This document shows, piece by piece, positions 23,157 through 23,459 of a DNA stretch of 23,459 bases. The notes below the pieces were generated by a model that did not search any database, was not told the DNA's origin, and saw only the letters and a list, made by a program, of their open reading frames with translations. The DNA lies in NCBI GenBank assembly GCA_964610205.1, contig CAZSVI010000056.1, positions 1-23,459 of the forward strand, read 5' to 3'. Position 1 is the stretch's first letter, and the number at the start of each line of letters is the position of its first letter. The position numbers and the translations under genes were made by a program. Origin of the DNA: CAZSVI01 sp964610205. GTDB lineage: Bacteria; Bacillota; Clostridia; DSM-8532.

Positions 23157-23459
23157 TTATTTTCTAATTTTCGAAAGCTGGATACCTTTTTTTTGAAGGA
23201 ACATTCTTGTGAGGTGAAACTGGCTTGAGAAACCAAGTTGCTCGGCAATTTGCGCAATACTAAGCGATGTGTTTCGTAAAAGTTTTTCTGCAATGTTTAT
23301 GCGCATATAGTCATAATATTGTTTAGGCCGTATACCGATGATTTCTTCAAAAAGTTGTCTGAATCTTCGTTCACTGTATCCAGCAATATGAGCCATATCA
23401 TTAACGGTTATGGTTTCATGCATACGGGAGCGCATATATTCAATTACATTTTGAATCGT
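23157..23459 (-). CDS. AraC-family regulator, C-terminal part, cut by the window edge
   Basis: The frame is open through the right edge (eight codons before the first ATG at 23435), so only the last 100 residues are visible. They form a complete AraC DNA-binding domain: first HTH ITVNDMAHIAGYSERRFRQL then FEEIIGIRPKQYYDYMRINI, and second HTH LSIAQIAEQLGFSSQFHLTR then MFLQKKGIQ, ending at TAA 23157-23159. The sensory part lies outside. It has the same direction as the catabolic operon, but about 90 bases and a strong promoter separate them, so it is a separate unit that may regulate the operon or neighbours beyond the edge. No clear terminator follows it. Confidence 0.9.
   Translation of the reverse strand, partial: TIQNVIEYMRSRMHETITVNDMAHIAGYSERRFRQLFEEIIGIRPKQYYDYMRINIAEKLLRNTSLSIAQIAEQLGFSSQFHLTRMFLQKKGIQLSKIRK

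Overview
The window looks like chromosomal DNA of a Clostridia-type Firmicute. The grounds are strong AGGAGG-type ribosome binding sites, some TTG starts, sigma-A promoters with TTGACA/TAGAAT boxes, YesM-type histidine kinases, LplB/YtcP-type sugar permeases and a YtrA-type GntR regulator. No tRNA, rRNA, CRISPR array, insertion sequence or phage gene was seen. Genes run off both edges.

Layout. (1) 1-4441, plus strand: the C-terminal part of an AddB-like protein, translationally coupled (TGATG) to an AddA-like UvrD helicase. The AddB-like part keeps its four iron-sulphur cysteines but has lost the nuclease catalytic residues, and the helicase has no C-terminal nuclease domain, so the pair looks like a helicase without a nuclease. 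(2) 4442-5460: a gene graveyard with two AraC-family remnants (minus strand) abutting the C-terminal end of a family 2 glycoside hydrolase-like gene (plus strand). (3) 5567-10693, plus: a sigma-A promoter with an inverted-repeat operator drives an ABC exporter ATPase, an unusually short permease, a YtrA-type GntR regulator and, overlapping it by ATGA, a large YesM-type sensor kinase with two membrane-anchored sensor modules and no adjacent response regulator. (4) 10906-16950, plus: a sugar ABC importer (two permeases and a lipoprotein binding protein), a cytoplasmic Asp-box (sialidase-like) protein and a SelA/DgaE-like PLP enzyme. A terminator-like hairpin lies on the stop codon of the second permease, and a strong hairpin without a T-run follows the binding protein gene. 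(5) 22971-16980, minus: one long operon converging on region 4, with a perfect-spacing sigma-A promoter and operator. It encodes a Gfo/Idh/MocA dehydrogenase, an HpcH/HpaI class II aldolase, an SDR, a GntR-LacI type regulator, an aldo/keto reductase, two related small cysteine-containing proteins of unknown role and a fragment of a third. (6) The right edge holds the C-terminal part of an AraC-type regulator.

How the parts may work together (inference): regions 4 and 5 look like the two halves of one uptake-and-catabolism locus. An oligosaccharide or modified sugar acid would be imported, processed by the Asp-box protein and the PLP lyase-like enzyme, oxidised or reduced by the three dehydrogenase families and cleaved by the aldolase to pyruvate plus an aldehyde, under the GntR-LacI regulator. 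The substrate cannot be read from the sequence. The promoters of regions 3 and 5 share identical hexamers, spacing and a TTAG...CTAA element at nearly the same distance, which hints at related control.
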